Positions 10,705 through 21,640 of a DNA stretch of 64,000 nucleotides are shown here, piece after piece. A model generated the notes under the pieces. The model was not told where the DNA came from and searched no databases. It saw only the letters and a program-made list of their open reading frames with translations. The stretch spans positions 22,547 through 86,546 of the forward strand of contig MNCI01003975.1 in assembly GCA_015680685.1 (NCBI GenBank), in the 5' to 3' direction. Positions within the stretch are counted from its first letter, which is position 1. Each line of letters opens with the position of its first letter. This stretch comes from Gnetum montanum. Taxonomy: Eukaryota > Streptophyta > Gnetopsida > Gnetales > Gnetaceae. A program made the position numbers and the translations under genes.

Positions 10705-12866
10705 TTATTTTTTATGACCGAATGTCTCAAGGAAATCTATGAATATTTTTAATTGTGGTTCCCTTTCTTCAATAGTGGCATCCTTCTTGATAAGCACTAC
10801 CTTGCATCCAACTAGTCCATCACATAATTATTTGATGTACTTGGTTGCATGTCTTGCTACAGCTGCTACTTCCTCCATTCTTTTAAGTTGGGTCTTCAAC
10901 ATATCCATCTGTATTAATTGATCATCCATGTCCTTTTACCATTCCTTCTCATTTCTCTGTAGAAACAAGATTTAAATTATGAATTATGAGCAAATAGAAA
11001 AAAAGAAAAAAAGGGAAGCATAAAGAAAAAAAAATTATTACCTGAAATAGATCATTGTTCATTTGGAGGAATCATTCACAAGTCTCTAAATGGCAAGCAT
11101 AGCATGTTGCACTCTCCAATTCTCCTAAGAGTTGCTCCAAATATTTTATAACATTTGGATCATCTTCAGGAATGGGATGCAAAGATGATGAAACTCTAGC
11201 CTATATTAAATCATAATCCACTTTGAATTTTTATGACTAAAACTTTGATAAATGGTAAACACTATCATAAATAGAATAGAGTTTATTATTAGAAATTTGC
11301 TAACTAATATGTTGAAGAAGCATGATTTTTTTTTTCAATAGTTGCCATTATCTTTTCCATCGAATAATAAGAACCTAAGGTAGAGAAAAAAGAAACCACT
11401 AGAATAGACTTAGAAAATGGTGTTGGTGCTACTTGTGAAAGGGAACCTCTTCAAGGTGTCCTATAAAGAGAAGACATGCTTAGTGATCTAGATAGAAGAA
11501 TGGGAATTTGTTTAGAAGTGGTGCCTACATCATCTTTGTCCATCTCTTGGATAAAGTACTATCAATCCATAGACATTTGCAACACAAAAACAAAACCTTT
11601 AAGTAATTAAAAATTACCTCTAGTTGCTTTTCTATATCTTATCTTAAACTTTTTCAAGTTTGTTGGGCTTATTGTTGAGCCTGTTGGGCTTCTTGTCTTC
11701 TAACTACTAGACCGCTAGAACTTTGCATAGTATGTTGCCTCTGGAAAGAGAAATTTATTAGAAAAAAAATAAATAAGAAATTAAAATAAGTTATTGTGTA
11801 TATATACATATTTATATTTAAATATATACCTTGGAAGTAGAAAATGTGATATGTTCTTATGGTTAAACTATACCAAAGGTTGAAGTACCTTAAACTTTTT
11901 CAACTTGTGCAACTCCAGCACTTTGCATCAATTCATTCTACAACCTAGATTGCACTATCAAATACATAAAATAAAAGATATAATCAATAATAATAAAATA
12001 GTAAAAACATTAAAATACCTCATTGATTTTCTCCTAATTTTGAGCATGTTGTCAAGCTAGCTGACCATTCTTGGCACCCGCAATCTTACTTCATATAACT
12101 TTCTCATCTTCAAGAAATTCAAGGCATAACTAGGGATTGTAATGACTAAAACATTTTTTTGGATGGTCATAACTTAGGATCATATACATGAACAAGGGTA
12201 CACAACATAGGGTATAAGATTTAGGAAGATTTTGCTGAGCAACAGTAATTCTAGTCATGACATTATACTAGGCAAAGAAACAAGACAATGACCAATCATA
12301 AATTTTACTGGTTATGGCACCATAAAGTATGAAAATAGAATAAGAATTAACATAGGATTGCTATTTATACCACAATACCTTACTATAGATAAGTAAAAAT
12401 AAATCAAAGTGAACCTCATTAACAAAATTTCCATGAACAAATTGGCTATTGCAAAGGGCAAAATCAATAACATAATTAGATAATTCCTTCTTGCAAAAAG
12501 ATTGAAATTTTGGGGAATAAGTTGAAGGAATTAAAGGATCCTCTCTTTGCTGAAAACCTAAGGCTATTTTAATATTAGAAGGAAGGATTGTTATTACTTC
12601 AAAAACTAAATGGGAAGTAGAACTTTTCTTACTATTGTACTATTCACACCATTCCATGAGAACGTCCTTGTAATGGGAGAGTTTAAAATAGGGAAAATAA
12701 GTAAATCAACTAACTTAGAAGTCATAAAGTACTAGAAACCCTCCTTCCGAAGTACGCTACGAACATGATTAGAAGTAGAGATTATATTATTTTGATGTAA
12801 AACAATAGTGGATAATTAAGAGCTGCCTGAAGGAGTTTGAGGTGAATCTTGACACTTGGAAGTCAT
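10705..12866 (-). pseudogene. Six-exon gene of unknown function, antisense inside element F
   Basis: Reads from ATG at 12866 (MTSKCQDSPQTPSGSS). Exons by splice sites and coding quality: 12866-12019 (globular, aromatic-rich, donor GAG/GTATTT), about 11956-11830, 11740-11618 (Q-rich, acceptor TTTCCAG), about 11565-11230 (S/T-rich), 11200-11042 (acceptor ATATAG, donor CAG/GTAATA) and 10956-10705 (acceptor TTTCTACAG), the last a heptad-rich coiled coil (MLKTQLKRMEEV). Premature stops are mostly TAG/TAA/TGA, with at least one frameshift in exon 1. It points away from gag F (14669) and lies between the 5' LTR and gag, antisense to the element. I recognise no family. A captured host gene is the main alternative to an element-borne gene. 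Confidence 0.6.
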
Positions 12867-13494
12867 GATGAAGCTAGTTAAAGTTCTTTGATGATAGAAA
12901 ATCTTCAAGCTTCTATGCTATTAATCTTTTGCTAATATTGAGTTATGATGAGCAAGTCATCCTTTTTTTCATATTTATAATACAATTGTAAGAATCTTAG
13001 TAAGAGCAAAGAGAAAGTTATAGCTTAAGTTAATCAAAAATTTAATAAAAGCTAATGTGCATTTTTTAAAAGGAAAAGCTAACATTTACAGTTTTTTTTA
13101 AAAGCTAAAATTTACTTTTTGTGTTTTAAAAGTTAATATTTACTTTTTTTTTTATTTTATGATTTCTAGGTTTATTGAAATAAAACTATCTATTATTTAA
13201 CTTGAAGTGCTCTTTGAGATGATTCCAATGATACCAATTTCATCAAAATCTGACTTACAGTTTGAAAAATATGATAATTCTTGAGTTATGTGAAGTTTCT
13301 TTTTAAATTAATTTAAATACTTTTTTTTAAGAAGGGAAGGGATGCAAGAAGTCTTGAGTTCAAACCTAAGCTCCAAAAAATTTTATAAACTAAAAATTTA
13401 TCATTAAAAAATAATAAAATAATATTTTTCTAGGAGGATCATGACTAGTCTTCTTAATAATCGCAGTCAAACCTAGTGACAGTTGTAGCCTAGC
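12867..13494. other. AT-rich spacer with no gene seen
   Basis: Long T and A runs (for example the T-rich stretch near 13140-13160), no splice-bounded coding frame and no repeat matching other parts of the window. It may hold the promoter of the antisense gene at 10705-12866, but no convincing TATA element was identified. Confidence 0.4.
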
Positions 13495-13970
13495 TTGTTG
13501 CCAACTGCAATTGATAGCTGTGAAAGGATTGGCCCTTGGGCTAGCCCCAAGGGCAACCCATCAAACATGCCTACCTTTTGTCACCTACCCTCTACCCTTT
13601 TCCACCATCAACTGCATCGTGCCTACCTTCTCCCACTTGCTACAATGCCTACCCTCTACCATTTGCCATCAATGGGCCTATGCCCTTCGCTGTCTACTAC
13701 CGTGCCATGCTTGTGCCTTCTGCCACTACATCACACCTACACCTATGCCTGTTTCCATGCTACCTACTATTGCACTTGCCATCACCTGTCCATTACCTAC
13801 CATCGAAAAATACCTCTAGTATTGCCCAAAACTACCTTTAGCATCACCCAGAACCACCTCTAGCACCATTAAAAACTATCTTCAACACTATTGAAAATCA
13901 CCTCCAGCACTATTAAAAACCACCTTTTGGAACATCGTCGAAAATCACCTCTTTGCGTGTAGGCCCTGAG
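13495..13970. repeat. C/T-rich low-complexity block with ~27 bp minisatellite
   Basis: Composition shifts sharply to pyrimidine-rich: repeated TGCCTACC and CTTCTCCCACTTGC between 13570 and 13800. From about 13806 to 13955 there are roughly six degenerate copies of ACCACCTCTAGCACCATTAAAA. The open frames here (up to 122 codons in several overlapping frames) follow from low stop density in C-rich DNA and are not called as genes. Confidence 0.65.
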
Positions 13971-14292
13971 ATGGGCCATGCTAGCCCTGATGACAGCTGC
14001 AAAGGCTCTAACACAAGCTACACAAATCCTGAGATGAGCCACGAGGACCTTCCAACAAACTGCACTAGCCTAGAAGAGGGCCATGTGAACCTTGAAATGG
14101 GCCGTCTTCCATTAGTAGATAGGAAAATCAATTTCCTGACAACTAATGGGAATTTTGAAATTCCTGTCAATTGACGAAAAAATTTTAAAATTTTTTTTAA
14201 CGCATAATGGTTAACTTAAACTGAAAATGCACACAATTATTTTCAAAAATTTGAATTGGTGCTTTGGTAACAAGGGGGATAAAAATTTCATT

Positions 14293-14348
14293 ATTAAGTG
14301 TGGTTGCTCTAAAGTAGAACTAGGATGGGTGACCTCTTAGGAAGTTTT
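14293..14348 (+). ncRNA. 5S rRNA-derived fragment (3' half, internal control region)
   Basis: TTAAGTGTGGTTG at the left and AACTAGGATGGGTGACCTC at 14318-14336 followed by GGAAGT match plant 5S rRNA from about nucleotide 52 onward, with mostly C-to-T changes and the box C region nearly intact. The 5' half and the end of 5S are not recognisable. It could come from a 5S-carrying small element such as a Cassandra TRIM or SINE3, or from a dispersed 5S pseudogene; flanks are too short to decide. Confidence 0.75.
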
Positions 14349-14668
14349 GAAAAATGTGCAAGCTTTATAAACTTAAAAATGACTATAATTTTTGAATTTG
14401 GAGTCCTTTTTCAACCAAAAATAAAATAAAATCCAATAGATTTGAACCTTTTGGACTCAATGAAACTATCAGATTTAGCTTTTGGATTATAGAAAATCAA
14501 CATTTTAATCCATTATTTAAGGTTCCAAAAATAATTAGGATTTAGTACTTGATAAGAAATCCATGAGAGTTTCAACCTATTCTACAACTAACTAATGATT
14601 TAAATCTCATAAAATGGACCATAGAAGTTAAGGATTATCAACATACCTAATTTTTTTTAGCTTACCGA

Positions 14669-15476
14669 TGTTAAGAACTAGAAGAATAAATTGGAGAGAA
14701 ATGGAGGCCCGAGTCAATAACTAGATGAATGCCCTTGAAGATCAAATTAATGAGATTAGCAGTGTTTAAGAACTTCATGACTCAAACCATGGGTTTGAGA
14801 TAAAATGCAAAATATGTCTAATGAAATTAGGAAATTATCCTAGAGTTCAAAGGATAAATGGTTAGACATACAAGGAAAGATGGATTCCTTTGAAAACTCC
14901 ATCAAGCAATTAACTAACCATCTTATTCAGCCTTCAAATCCTATTGACATTCTACCTAGTGAATAATATCAAGGTCAAGATCAATTTTTCCCTAGGGATC
15001 CACACTAAAAATAGCCCCCACCTACTAGTGTACAAGATACTGAAATCCCTCTTGTAGGCCATAGAGTTGAAATCGAAGGTGAGGGATATGAGAACTAGCT
15101 TAATCCACCTAGAGAATCATTAACACAAGTTCATGATAACAAACTAAAATTAGATAATTATGATGAAGCCCCTAGATCCAATCCTAAGGCAAAGGATTGG
15201 CTTGATACAATGAAAAATTACTTCGATATGTTGAATTTGTCAAGCCATGAACATTCAGAAGATATCTCATTGTATTTAAGAAGACTTGCAGCAACATGGT
15301 GGAATAGACTAAGATCTCAAGGTTTGATTACAAATTGGTTTAATTTTTGTCAAGATTTTGAATAGAAATTTGTACTTGATTCTTTCATTAAAGAGTGCAA
15401 AATGAGATTTAAGATTGGAAAGGTGATTTATAGATGATTACTATAAGGAATTCTGTGATCTTTCTTGGTATGTAAG
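14669..15476 (+). pseudogene. Ty3/gypsy gag, element F, truncated
   Basis: Starts at ATG 14669 (MLRTRRINWREMEARVNN) with an N-terminal coiled coil (MNALEDQINEISSV). About 14,900-15,100 is diverged linker. A retrotransposon gag core follows at about 15150-15380: KLDNYDEAPRSNPKAKDWL, then YFDML, LYLRRLAATWWNRLR, FNFCQDFE. Several stops and shifts break the frame. The reading frame ends abruptly at the LTR beginning at 15477, within the usual EYYKEF..LS motif. It would form the capsid of element F. Confidence 0.85.
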
Positions 15477-16530
15477 TGTAGCGACAAAAAACGTTAGTGG
15501 TTGGAACACCAAGAGATCACTGAGTGTATAGCCTAACCCTAAATTTGTGCAAGGGCCATGCTAGATATAAATAGATGCAGGGTGCCCTGAATGGTCTAGT
15601 CGATCAGATAGGGACTTAACTAGTGTACAATAACCTTTTGTAGACGTTGGTTTTAAAGATGTTATATGTGCGTTGAAAGAAAAACAGAAAACACGAATTG
15701 ACTAAGAATAATGCAAAACATGAAAATAACAAAACAAAATGAAGCAGGTTTGGGTGAGAAAATGCACTGCCCTAAGATCAGGGAATCTAATCTTTGCTTG
15801 AATGAAATAGGTGTACAACATATGGCGGTGAGGACAAGCACAACTTGCAACGAAGCAGTATGGTCACAACTCCTTAAACTGCTATCAACAGCTTGCTAAC
15901 AAGATCCTTCTGCTTGCCAGTCTACTTGTCAAGACTAGTTACCAAGAAGAAAAAATGCTAGAATTCCAAACACACTCAAAAGCCGAACACGCTAAAAAAA
16001 ATGCCAAAAGCCAAGCATGGGAAAGATGCATTCAGAAGCCAACTATGCAAAGCCAAACATCCAAAAGCCAACCCTTTGAAGGTTGTTCGCCGAGGTACTT
16101 ATAGGGCCAGGAGTAAGAGAAAAAATGTGGTTTGGATGCCACATGTCTTGGGTCCCACAAAGTGCAAATGTGACTATGCTATGCTGTTGTGTAATGTTGG
16201 ATGTGCAACTTGCTACACTGTGACCATAGCATTCTTGCTGCATGTGCCAAAGTCCAATGAACTACCATGTTTGTTTCAAAGAACATTGTCAATAGTGAAT
16301 GTAGAGTGGAGCCTGTGCTCTAGGACTATGTCTTTCCTAGTCTTACGAGTGGGGTCAAGCATAGGGACAACTTTGGGGATAGTTAGGGAGTGCAAAACAA
16401 GGCAAACTTGGTGGTTTCACGAGAGTAACTACTGCTAACAAGTTTTGTAGCTAACTGAAGATGTCTTGAGGCTCCTACACAAGTGTTATGCTGTTTACGC
16501 TATCCAGCATATTAGCATAGCATAAATACC

Positions 16531-17331
16531 TGCACGCTACACTGTGCTATGCTGCGTAGCGTAGCCTCCGGTCTTAGATGAAATTTTGCCTATAAGCCAA
16601 AAATACCTATCGGAGGCCTGGCCAGGCAAGCAACTGCAACCCTATCTTTCATGATAAAAGGTCTTGGGACTTGCTGAGTTCATCCTTGGGATACTTTGGT
16701 GTTTTGCATCCTCGCTACGCTGTGCTACACTATGTAGCATAGCACAGTGTAGCAACCAATATGACATGCATCCTTGCCTGATTTTGCAATGCTTTGTCAA
16801 GAAACCTTACTTGGAGCCTGAGGGTGAAGTGGGATAGTTAATCTTGGAGGCCAAAGTGTGGCCAAGTGCAATATTTTTGCTGAAACCATTTGGCAGAGGG
16901 CCTTCGTATGTTCTATCCTTGCTATGCTATGCTACGCTGCATAGTGTAGCACCTAGCTTGACTTAGATTCTGACTCAATCTTGCAAATGTTTTGTTGTGG
17001 GATTTCAGTTATGTCTTGGCATGTCAATAGAGCAAACCTGTTTGAAAATTGGAGCATGGGAAAATGTGCCTACTCCATAAGAGCCATATCAGTAGGAGTA
17101 TTATCAGAGTGTATCCCTGTTATGCTGTGCTACGCTGCATAGCATAGCATAACATAGCACTTGAGTGAAGATGACCTTTGATGAAATTTTCCACATTTTT
17201 GCTGTGTCACATTGCTCATGCATCAAGGATGAAGTGGGGTAGATATCCCAAAGGATTTAATTGTTGTCAATCTACATCTTTTGGGTTCAATCAGTCTCCC
17301 CAAGGCCTACTACGCTATGCAGTGTAGCAGG
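16531..17331. repeat. Five phased palindromes (GCTACGCTGCATAGCGTAGC type) in LTR1 U3
   Basis: Long inverted repeats at 16531-16566, 16714-16753, 16920-16951, 17119-17153 and 17308-17331, built from GCTATGCT, GCTACGCT, CATAGCG and TAGCATAGC words. Centres are about 182, 203, 200 and 183 bp apart. The filler between them is unrelated from unit to unit. LTR2 keeps four of them with the same spacing (57674-58291). Confidence 0.85.
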
Positions 17332-17656
17332 CTCTTGCAGTTAGAAAACTTGCCGAATTGTTTTGTTCATCCTGAATACTTTTGGTAGCTCCTAGCTTAG
17401 TCCCTAGGTAGACCGTTAGTTGAGCCATGTAGCAAGCCTGTTAGCCTGAGAGATAGAAAATTTTCTGGAGTATATGTCTAACCCTAGTGCCTCTTTTGTG
17501 CAAATTGGCCTTGTGACTGGATGCCATGTTAACTATGCCGCAGAGTGCATTGTTTGCACGATCCAATGTGACACCATGCTTGCGGGGACCCTTGCCCAAA
17601 TTCCAGGACTATTGGATCATGAGAATCCTAAAATTTATGGTGCTTCAATGGCCCCT

Positions 17657-17705
17657 CTTTGTTGACGTCTGGAGAATCTACCTGAGAGATGTTGACAAAG
17701 AATAC
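17657..17705. repeat. Conserved hairpin in B-family LTR
   Basis: CTTTGTTGACGTCT pairs with GAGATGTTGACAAAG across a loop of about 15 bases. Versions of it occur at 746-788, 24657-24706 and 58588-58635. Where the stem reads CTTTATT, as in 746-788 and 58588-58635, its minus strand carries AATAAAG. Confidence 0.65.
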
Positions 17706-18702
17706 AAAACACCATGAAGAACCAGACACCAACATTGCTCTTCAGTGGCTACTTGGGTGACTCTTTGCTATGTTTGAGAGTACTAGGAGAGTGATGTGAG
17801 GAAAGGGGGAACATGTGGATCTAAGGAAATAGGTTCAGGGAAGGAATGAGTGTGAGATACAATTCTTTGAAAAACTATTGCCATAGCATGATCCCTTGTC
17901 AGAGTGCTTATGAGGGAGTCAACACACATGAGTGTCTTTCTTTGTTAGCCTTTGACCTCATCGGCATGCGTAGTGATGGCCAATTTATGGCCAAAGCAAG
18001 TGGTAAGTAGCACATTGTGCCATTTTTTAGGCACCTTTGTTTATTTTTTTGAGCTTTTCTACTCTTTTTCATTTTTGTGCTTTTCTTTTGTTGTACACCC
18101 ATGTTCAGTTGCGAGCAACCTAGTTGTTGTTGTAGGACAGTTGTTTCCTCCCTGGGATGAGTTGTGTTACATCCATGTGGGGCTTTGACCTACATCCAGA
18201 TGCTTCCCATAGGGTGAGTTGCATTATGCCCATCATGGACTTGATGGTTGGGCATGTGGGAGGGCTCTATGCATTGGGAAAGCTTGTAAAGAGGATATGG
18301 AAAATTAGAAGTATATAAGGAATGGAGGCTAAACTAGCTAAAAAGGGAGAGTAGAGCATGTACTCTCAAGAAGGGAGGTTAATCGAAGCAGATACTTTGG
18401 AGCAATTTAGTATCTTGGCCTTTGTGGCGAAGCGTATCTTTGAACGATGCCATCGTGGCTTGTACCTTGCAAACATAATAGAGAGAGAACCAGAACAAAC
18501 AACCATGAGGTGAAGTGAGAGCAAAGTACCGCTTGCTTTAGACACTGCTAGAGTGATGAGTATTGTTGCTGAGGTGTGTGATGTCCAAAGAAAGAAGGCC
18601 AACATAGATCCCAGCCACAGAAGGCTAGAAATGGTGGCACCAAAGAGACTAGGAGCAGTAGTGATGTAGGTGCTCAGGATTCCTCGCCCAAGGCAAACAT
18701 CA

Positions 18703-21640
18703 TTGTAGTCTCCTCACCAATGAGCATTTGAATAAGCATGAAATTTTCCATCTCCTTTGGTGTAACCAATTCCATGATTTGTTGTACTTTTTACATATCT
18801 GAATGCATGGATAAGAGCATTGAGATGAGATTATCGAGGTTCTTGCATGACTCTTGATAGAATAGAGGTGACAAATTCCAGGTCTATTCTAGGATGACAA
18901 ATAAATCTAAGTACTATAATCATGTTTCTATACAAAGTGGCATCAATTATGGCCATGTTATCTTTGTTCTTTAGATTTATGTTATGAGGAAGAAGAGTAT
19001 TGGTGCTTTTCTCTTTTTTGATTTTGTACTTTTATAAAATGGTTGTAGCATATTTTTTTGATGAATTTTGATTCCTTCCTTATCTTGGTCAACTCATATT
19101 CCAAGAACATACTTTAGCTCCCCCAGGTCTTTTATTTCAAATTGATTTTTCATGTTTGTCTTGAATTCCTCTATAAGTTCCTCATTTGTGGCTATGAAGA
19201 TGAGATCATCTTCATAGAGAGAGATTATTATGAATTTCTTGTAATCATGTTTATAGTATAGTGTTGGTTCAAACATGTAAGATGAATATCATTTTTTTGA
19301 AGATAATCATTGATTCTATGAAACCAATCTCTTGGAGATTTTTTATGCCATATATGGCTTTCTATAATTTCCAAAATTTTACTTCTTTATCTTCGATAGT
19401 GTATCCTTATGATTGATAAACATACACTTCTTCATTGATACTACCATTGAGGAAATTTGAGTTGACATCCATATGATGTAATTTGAGTTTGTAATGAGCA
19501 ACAATTGAGAGAATGAGGTTTATGATTTTAAATCTTGCTACTGAAGAAAAAATTTCATATAGTCTATGTACTTTTGTTTGAAGCCTCTTGAAACTAGTAT
19601 TGCTTTATGTTTGATGAATTCTCTTTTTACATTAAATTTGGTCTTGTATAGCCATTTACAATCAATTACCTTTTTTCCTTTTGGTTTGTTCAGTAATATT
19701 CATGCTTTGATTTTCATGATGGCTTCATATTTTCTATTCATAGCTTCTTTTCATGTATTTGTTCTTAAGGCTTCTTCTACATATTTTGGTTCAAGAGAGA
19801 GAGAGTTGAGTATGTTACGTTGTTTATGGCATTAGATCTAGTTGTTATTCTTTGAAAGTTATTGTCCAACATTTACTCTTGAAGGTAATTTTTTTGTATG
19901 CATAATTTGGGATTATTTTCTACTTTTGTTCTTTCGTTTAAATTTTAAAAATCTTTCATGTAAAATTTATTTTACATGAAAACCACATCTCTAGATGAGT
20001 ATTATTTTTTCTCCATGGAATCATAGTAAGTGTATCCACTTTCCTTGGTGTCATATGCTAGTAACATGCATTTTTTTTCTTTGCTATCAAATTTATCTAT
20101 GAATTTCTTTGGAATTTTAACATAACAAAGGCTTCCAAATGTTCTTATATTTTTATATTTGGAAGTTTTCTATAGAAGAGTTCATAGGGGGCCTTGTCTT
20201 TGTTACTATTGATAATTATTATATTTCTAATGTAGGTTGCTATATTCATGGCCATGTTTCAAAAGTTATTAGATATTTGAGAATTTTTAAGAAATCTCAC
20301 CATATCTCGGAAGGCTTTCTTTTTCCTTTCTATAATGCAATTTGATTATGGACTATATCTACATGTGGTTTGATGAAAACTGACTTAATGTATACAAAAA
20401 TATTTGAATCTTAATTGATGAACTCTTGCCTTCCATCTGATCTAATGGCTTTGATGGATAGGCTCATAATATTTTTCATGATAATGTAGAAGTATTTGAA
20501 TTTTTTTATTGCCTTAGCCTTTCTCTTCACATTGTATGTCTATGTATATCTTGAAAAATCATCTATCATGACAAGTGTATAATTGGCTCCTGTTATAGGG
20601 GTGATAGGCATAGGTCCAATGAGATCCATATGAAGAAGATCAAGAGAGATTTCTTTTCTTTATATAGTTGTTACGTGAGGACTATTGATTTGCTTTCCTT
20701 GAATTCAAATTTCACATTTTGGTTTAGGAGTATCTCTGATTTAAATTTCTATTTCTTTCTTTAATTTTTTCGTTTTTCTAGTTTGTTGTAAAAGGCATGT
20801 TCTAATCTTTTGTGCTAAATTTTTGCTTCTTCTTCATTTGTTATTTGATGCTTGAAAATGCTTTGATATGGGTCTTTGTGTGTTCCTTTTTCTAAAGTAG
20901 TAACCTAAATGATTATTTGGTTATTATCTTGGATGAGTCTTCCTCTCAGATCAAAGTAATTGAAATCTATGGAATAGATTATGTTGATATAGGCTTTTGT
21001 TCTAATGACTTCTTCTTTATTTTGCTTTTTAATAATGCACTAGTCATCTTTGAAGTTGATTTTGTTTTCTTTTTTGGCCATTTTTCATATTGAGATAAGA
21101 GGATTTGAGAGATTTGGTACATAAAAGACATCAATATTGTCTATAATATTGTTGTTTGGTAATTTATAATGCAGTTTCCAACTTCTTCTATGTTAAGGTG
21201 GTTATCATCACCTATTTTTATGTTGCCAATTCTCTTTGATTTTTATTGAAGAAGGTGAACCTTATATGGTGTCATGTTATATGAGCATCTATTATTTATA
21301 ATCCTATAATTTTTTTTAATTATTTTTTTGAAATTGAGAGCTTTGATCTTACCTTGATGATCTTTTTGATTTGATGTCATTGGTCCTTCATCTTTGTCTT
21401 GGAGTTGAAAAGCATAAAGACTAGAGTTGTACCAACATACTTCTATAGTGTGGCCTATTTTATTACAAAGTTTGCATAGAGGGATTTGAGCAATTTTTTG
21501 TCCTTGTGAGTTCCACCTTCCTCTTATGAAATCTCTACCTTTGTTATCTCTTTGTAAAGTCTCTAACTTGTTTGAGTTGCTTTGGTCTTAATAATAGCTT
21601 CTATTGAATCTTCCTCTTCCTTTGTTTGATTTTTTTCTCT
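18703..21640 (-). pseudogene. Ty1/copia gag-pol fragment
   Basis: Minus strand, 5' to 3': RGRGRFNRSYY-type gag tail at about 21620; CCHC zinc knuckle (CKLCNKIGHTIEVCW) at about 21470-21430; integrase at 20700-20380 (HLDLIGPMPITP, VMIDDFSRYT, IRSDG); RT at about 19900-18950, including the active-site box with SLYEDDLIF (19094-19276; usual YVDD, so D/E at one position) and KDLGELKYVLGI; then H..A..A.RYVK and an RNase H start (AYSNAHW.GDYND) cut at the LTR1 boundary. The gag N-terminus, LTRs and most of RNase H are missing. Many stops and shifts. Gag-PR-IN-RT-RH order is diagnostic of copia. Confidence 0.9.

Larger units (their letters stand above)
15477..18702 (-). mobile_element. 3.2 kb LTR of the gypsy B family (LTR1)
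   Basis: Homologous over its whole length to the LTR at 56569-59442. Begins TGTAGCGAC and ends CAAACATCA, so TG...CA on plus. A minus-strand TATA box (plus TACTTATA, 16096-16103) lies about 0.6 kb from the left end, giving a U3 of about 2.6 kb and transcription leftwards. It contains five palindromic clusters and a hairpin at 17657-17705. The left flank is gag of element F and the right flank is copia, with no matching 5 bp duplication (GTAAG against TTGTA). Confidence 0.85.

Noticed and set aside
10705-12866. Homology of this gene to the 35-40 kb antisense gene
   Set aside because: Only a vague FD..LL / aromatic pattern in one segment; intron positions do not match, so not claimed as the same family.
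13495-13863. Overlapping plus-strand ORFs of 87-122 codons
   Set aside because: C/T-rich low-complexity repeats leave several frames open at once; composition is Pro/Leu/Cys/His-rich with no start context or splice structure.
16001-16438. 145-codon plus-strand ORF in LTR1
   Set aside because: Lies wholly inside the LTR, over the minus-strand TATA box; the homologous LTR2 segment does not keep the frame.
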